Shown here piece by piece: positions 59,001 through 64,000 of a stretch of 64,000 nt of DNA; the stretch's first letter is position 1, and the number at the start of each line of letters is the position of its first letter. The stretch covers positions 1-64,000 of the forward strand of contig NC_033558.1 of assembly GCF_001680005.1 (NCBI RefSeq), given 5' to 3'. The notes beneath the pieces are model-generated. The model saw nothing but the letters and a program-made list of their open reading frames with translations, was not told the DNA's origin and did not search any database. Source of the DNA: Plasmodium coatneyi (lineage: Eukaryota > Apicomplexa > Aconoidasida > Haemosporida > Plasmodiidae). A program made the position numbers and the translations under genes.

Positions 59001-60414
59001 TGTCTCATCATTTTAGAAAATCAAATAGAAGCTCTCTTAAGTGTATTTCATAGAGAGTAAATTAAAAATTAACCACCTTCACTTTTTTAAACTAACTCTA
59101 ATAATCATCATTCATAAATTTTTATAAAAACAAAAAAAATGTGATCAGTTTATATATTACATTTGTTTTTCATCGTAAGTAATATAACTGTCCGAAAACA
59201 TCAGACCAGCTTCTATTATATATCCCCTTTATCTTGCTATATTCTTTGTATTCGTTACAAATCATCGAGGAAGCAATTAGTTTGTAGAAAAAAGGAAAGC
59301 ACGAAATGTCTGTAGAGCAGTCAAAGGATCAAATATTTCACATCCCCTTGTTCCTCAAATGAATACTTATTTTCACCGATTGAGCAATATATGAACTGTT
59401 ACATACAAGAAAATATATATTTAATGTGTACCTATTTTGAACACTTTACACAAAAGGCCATTTACGTTGTACCCAATGATCAAATGAAAAAAATATTTAT
59501 TATAGGGGGAATCATAGAAACAGTAGAGAAACAAAAATAAAAGAAGTAATTCGAAAAAATGATTATTCCCTAAAACTCAAGAATACACATCTTCTTTTTC
59601 CTTTTATCCAAATTCATACATTTAAACATTTTTCCAGTTTTTACTTTATATATGTCTAAAAACATTATAAAATCTTATGTTGTTGTAAATATTTACATTT
59701 TTTATAAAAAAAAAAATTGTTGATTTCCAATTTTGAAACTATAAAATAATTACGATTATCGAAAGAAGCATTTTTTAAGAACCAGTACAGTTTCTATATA
59801 GTGTAAACATACAATTGACACATTAGAAATTAAAAAAAAAAAAATGTGTTTGTTTTCAAAAATATGTATATACAACGTTGATAAATTATATAATAAAAAC
59901 GTTAATATGTGTATAACAGCTCAATAATCATTGCGCTAAATTGTAAAAATTAATTTTTATTTTATACAAAACATCAGGTGTACATAAAATATTTAACAGA
60001 AAATAAATTCCATTCCTTCATTATCAACTTCTGTTTCTATATCGCGCTTTTTTTTTTTTTACAAAAATATATTCTGTGATTTAATTATAATACAAAAATA
60101 TATAAATAAAAATATTCTTTAAATAAATATAAATAATTTTTTTCTAACTTCAACTTAAAATTTTTTTTTCTTTCCAATTTGGTAGATAAATCTAAATAGC
60201 AGAATTATCTGAAATTCTACTAACATAAAAATCTTTTAATAAATATTATAATATTTACAAAAATTTTATATCCGCTGATTAAATTTAATTCTTTATATCT
60301 GTATTATATCCCAGTACTAAGGCAGAACAATATAGTGTATTACTAAATCGAAGAATAATAGAGCTAACCCCAATTTAAAATTTAAAAATAAAAAATAACC
60401 ATACACTATCAAAA
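56080..60414. other. AT-rich intergenic region, no supported gene
   Basis: Over 4 kb without a convincing gene. Short open stretches (56951-57145, 57418-57630 and 58303-58548, plus strand) lack start context, splice partners or recognisable motifs. They may be decayed exons. Poly(dT) at 56186-56212. Confidence 0.55.
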
Positions 60415-60825
60415 ATGAAAAACTTATATGCATTTTTACTTTTATTTTGCACCTTAATCGTCAGTTGTTCGGCGTCAGGTTGTGGCGGTTTTTGCAAAGA
60501 TTTCAGAATAGTACGACAAAATTCTTTCTTATATATTCATACATATAAAAACTATTATTCTCCTTCATGATAAATAATAATTTAGAAAGATGTATATATT
60601 TATTCTATGTTTAACTCCTTAATTTTCGTCATATAGTACAATGATGACTTATATGAGAAATACAAAAGGAGGAAGCATGGAAATGTCGGAAACCCGAAGA
60701 GAGGAAGATCAAATGCACCAGATGGCCATAAAAAAAAGAACAAAGAGCCAAAAGGACCGTCCAAAGAAGATGAGGATAATGATCCCACACCCCTAGAATT
60801 AGAAGAAGAAAAAAAAAATGAATGA
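60415..60825 (+). CDS. Small secreted, highly charged protein; possible frameshift near the end
   Basis: Exon 1 is 60415-60510 and exon 2 is 60637-60825; phase 0, 94 residues. Residues 1-20 are a classical signal peptide (MKNLYAFLLLFCTLIVSC), followed by a Cys/Gly-rich turn (SGCGGFC). Exon 2 is Lys/Arg-rich (YEKYKRRKHGN, GHKKKNKEPKGPS), then acidic (KEDEDNDPTPLELEEE). There is no membrane segment. After an A run at 60811-60818 the frame stops at TGA, but the next frame continues with coding-like codons (NELHRKKRDAPANPENVENN) to another stop at about 60883. A one-base length change in the A run would extend the protein. Family not recognised. Confidence 0.65.
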
Positions 60826-63800
60826 GCTGCACCGAAAAAAAAGAGATGCCCCTGCAAATCCTGAGAATGTTGAAAATAACTGAAGGAACAGGTAATTCAC
60901 TGAGAAAATAAGTTATATAAGTATTTATTTACCCCCTTTATAATATATATATTATTTCAATTAGCACAATATATTGAACAATATATGCGAAAATAGAACA
61001 ATTCTATGCACAAGAAATAGATTAATTCATACATTTTACTATATTATTTTTCTTTTTAAACACCACTTTTTCTAATATTGCCCACCAACTGTAATATTGT
61101 CCTCTCTTTTTAATCGTTATGTCTGCATTTGTTGCCTAGATAAACTGCGCTGTTTCCCCTTGAACGTTATTTCATAAGCAGATATATATGCTCGTACGTA
61201 TTTTAATTTTTATTTTTTCTATATCATTCCAGTGTCATTATATATTAATTATATTTTTCCATAAACTAAAACGATCGTACTGATAAGAACTTTCATCACA
61301 GAATAGCGTAAGTTTTTATTTTCTTGAAATAAAAAGAGCACTTCCTAATAATTTGTTTTCCTCTTACTTTGGTTCCTATTTGTGCCGAATTCGTGTTGTC
61401 CAACAGTTATATTTCTTGCTTCTTTTAGGTCAATTTTATGGATAAAATAAGAATTGGCTCTACTTATTTCTACAGTGACATTCTTCTTTCCAATAAAAAT
61501 AATAATTGAAAATTTTCTATGGAGAAATAATTCCCACTGGTTATAATAAAAGAAAAAAATATATAATTTTATTGCATCCAGATGTGCTCATTACACAGTG
61601 TCCACATTAACCTTAATCATTTTAATTCCCCAATTAGCGAAACGTGCGCCAAAATGGACGAACAGTAAATTTTACACAAATTGTTTCGTTTAGTGTACCT
61701 TAAACTTTGCTGTCCAAGTAAACCATTAGATATTTTACATAGGCAAGTCGGCCCTTTTTTTGACCTTCCTTTTTGTTTTTATAAAATATGTACTAAAAGG
61801 TGACACACTCATTTTTTCCCATTTTTAACAGCGGGTGACAAAGATATGCACTCTAGCATAAAGATATCCATACGATCATTTTCCGTGCTTTTCACCCTCT
61901 TCTTTTGCAAAACAACTCTAAAGGGAGAAAAGGACAAAATGGGAAAAAAAAAAATTTTTAGCAGCACATATGTGTCAATAAAAAAAACACGTACTCATTT
62001 TCATATTCGAAGAAGAATCTGAACATGGAACGGTTCGTTAACAGTTGTACCATTTGACAATTTAGGAAAAATAATCATATTATGCTGATCGATCTCATCT
62101 CCTTTTAGTCTTTTCATTTGGGGGGATTTTAATTTATACGCAGGGGCCCCCCCTTTATAAAGAATATTCATATTTGGCTGTTTAGGAGATATAATTTATT
62201 TTCAAAGTGCTCAAATTCACATTTCCATGGTGGTCATATTTTAAAAGCGATAAATATAATGGGTAAACATTTATTTCAAATTTTCTTTTTTTTTATCAAA
62301 TATGCTGTGCTGAGCTAAACATGGAGCTAAAAAATGTTGAACATGGGGAATATGAGTAAATGTTTTCTACTTTCTGTTCAACATTATGACGATGGGTGAA
62401 CTTTGCAAATCTGATCGGCCATATTCTCAACACATTTTCGTGCAAATGTCCTGCTGTGCACTGGGGTATACTTCCCCGTTTTAGACGCTTTTTATAAATT
62501 TCCCATTTTTGATAATTCATTCAAGTTCCATGATTCGCCAAGGTGTGTACCGCTTTTTCGCATTATTTAAATGCCCATATGAATGAACATGATAGTTTTC
62601 CTTATTGTGTCATTTTCCGGGACACTTAAAAATGCGGATAAGTTCAACGAGAGTTAAACGGACGCACGATTAATTTGCCCCGCTTTCCCTGGTAACTTTT
62701 TAACGACTAAGATATAAGCAAAAAGGTGGAGGGGAAAAAAAGAGGGTCAATTCAAACGCATAATTATCATATGCATCTGCTCGCATGTGCCCATTTTCAT
62801 TTTCCCTATTTTGTATGCTACCTCAAATTGGGGGTCACCCGCTAAAACTAGTATAACACGTCACACATTCATGCAGGAGATTCCACTTTCGCCACTTCTT
62901 GACACAAATTGATTATCTGTTTGATCCTCTTCGACGTTAAATGCACGCACATTTTATGGCCAACTTCAATGCACACTATTTTGCTTCCCGTTTTTGACCA
63001 TATCGAAACTGTAGATTTTATCTATTCGTTCGATTCTCCAGTTGCCAAAATGATTGCAATTAAAAAAAAGAAGGATATATTGCTCAAAGTAAAGAAGAAC
63101 AATATGGACGCCCTTAATTTAAAAAATACAGCTTTTACGTTCCCTCGTTAAAATGACAAACAGTGAAGAAGTCCCCAATAAGAGACAGTTACTTTGCACA
63201 TTTGGAAGATCTGGTGGAAAAAAAAAGAAATATGCCGTGTAAACATGCGGCCAAACCGAACATGTAAGAAGCCCCAAACGAACACACCAGCCGAAATATA
63301 ACAGTAACGCACAAATTGATAATATGAAAACGGCCCCTTTTTTTATGTTCAAAGGAGGAAACCATTTCGTACACCCCTTTCCAAAGAACCGCATCTTACT
63401 TTTTTAATTTCGCCCTTCCCCCACCTCTCAGATTGTACACATTCCCAATTTTTAAATTTAAGACCACATTGATTGTGTTTAATTTTTTTTTCTTTAAAAG
63501 GGGGACAACCTACCACTTTACACATTTTCTAAATGAACAACTGTGGCAAAAAGAAAAAGAAAAAGGAGAAGAAGAATATATTCCACTTTGGAAAAATATC
63601 TGCACGTTACATTGTCATGATTCTTTTTTACACAACAATGCAACCTATTATGAACGTTGCAAAATGAGCAACATCTCACTAAACAGTGTTACACAATTTA
63701 CACATTTTTTTTTTTAAACGTTCTCCTTTAAATGGTACCAAAAAATTGGAACACAAAACGCTACAATAACTGCTTCACTTTTTTACATTTCTTGAAATAG

Positions 63801-63889
63801 TTTTTTTCCTTTGGGGGAGGGGGGGCTAAAAGTCGCACCTGCCAGATATTTCGATTCATTTTTATGAGAACATTAACACACCCAGCACA
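60826..63889. other. Intergenic between the small secreted gene and the right-edge gene
   Basis: No supported gene. Open stretches at 62909-63151 and 63433-63717 (plus strand) lack start, splice or family support. The GC content rises again toward 62.5-64 kb, as expected on leaving the AT-rich subtelomere. Confidence 0.5.
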
Positions 63890-64000
63890 ATGAATAATGG
63901 AACGAGTTTTCAAAGTGAAGCGTTAGATGGGAATGATACACGTGTAATAACTTTTGTTTCCAATTCAACACCTTTAGCCACGGATATTGATCCCTTCTCA
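63890..64000 (+). CDS. 5' part of a gene running off the window
   Basis: An ATG at 63890 opens a frame that stays open for all 37 codons to the window edge (MNNGTSFQSEALDG, then polar Ser/Thr/Asp-rich text ending DPFS). An upstream ATG at 63864 in the other frame closes after nine codons. No signal peptide, so probably an intracellular protein or one with a long polar N-terminus. The product cannot be named from 37 residues. Confidence 0.45.
   Translation, partial: MNNGTSFQSEALDGNDTRVITFVSNSTPLATDIDPFS

Noticed and set aside
62909..63717. Plus-strand ORFs of 80 and 94 codons at 62.9-63.7 kb
   Set aside because: Coding-like only in part, interrupted by low-complexity text, no splice sites or family motifs; more likely upstream sequence of the right-edge gene.
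1..64000. CRISPR arrays, insertion sequences, tRNA or rRNA genes
   Set aside because: Tandem repeats here have no unique spacers; no transposase and no RNA-gene motifs were seen; a eukaryotic subtelomere explains the content.

Overview
The window is the end of a malaria-parasite chromosome. It opens with about 370 bp of C-rich telomeric heptads (CCCTAAA/CCCTGAA, the Plasmodium GGGTTYA repeat). It then carries a dense array of spliced genes of the pir superfamily, most like the kir genes of the macaque-parasite clade (P. knowlesi, P. coatneyi and relatives). Exons and introns, TA-rich introns, poly(dT) tracts and the gene families all fit Plasmodium. The clade is inferred from the KIR-like and PST-A gene content; I cannot fix the species without a search.

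Layout. From 1 to about 43 kb there are 13 recognisable pir loci (called PIR-1 to PIR-13 here) and one orphan pir exon. Most lie on the minus strand, pointing at the telomere; PIR-9 and PIR-11 are on the plus strand. The usual gene has a tiny first exon (2 to 13 codons), one long exon carrying a cysteine-rich PIR domain that begins near an LPS motif and ends in a transmembrane segment closing with (F/L)LYK, an intron usually rich in TA repeats, and a basic/Ser-Thr-Asp-rich cytoplasmic exon often ending YQRM. PIR-1, PIR-4, PIR-7 and PIR-9 have the domain exon twice. A different two-exon, two-transmembrane gene sits at 16.4-17.2 kb. From 43 to 64 kb the array gives way to AT-rich DNA with a PST-A-type alpha/beta hydrolase, a PHIST-type exported protein, a two-TM exported-type protein, a small secreted basic protein, some orphan exons, and the start of another gene at the right edge.

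How the genes work together. By family knowledge, PIR proteins are expected on or near the infected red-cell surface as a variable repertoire. The PHIST and two-TM proteins are expected to be exported into the host cell, and the PST-A hydrolase to act on lysophospholipids. Nothing here looks like an operon; each gene has its own upstream region.

Most notable points: PIR-3 encodes, between its PIR domain and membrane anchor, nine uninterrupted Gly-X-Y triplets like collagen followed by a segment like the repeats of the mammalian protein AHNAK. PIR-10, broken by a nonsense codon, carries a related AHNAK-like segment. PIR-1 has lost its anchor and tail exons to the telomere and takes its stop codon from the telomeric repeat. 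A 2.7-kb block around PIR-1 is duplicated around PIR-4. A near-perfect inverted repeat with arms of about 100 bp lies at 39.96-40.26 kb.
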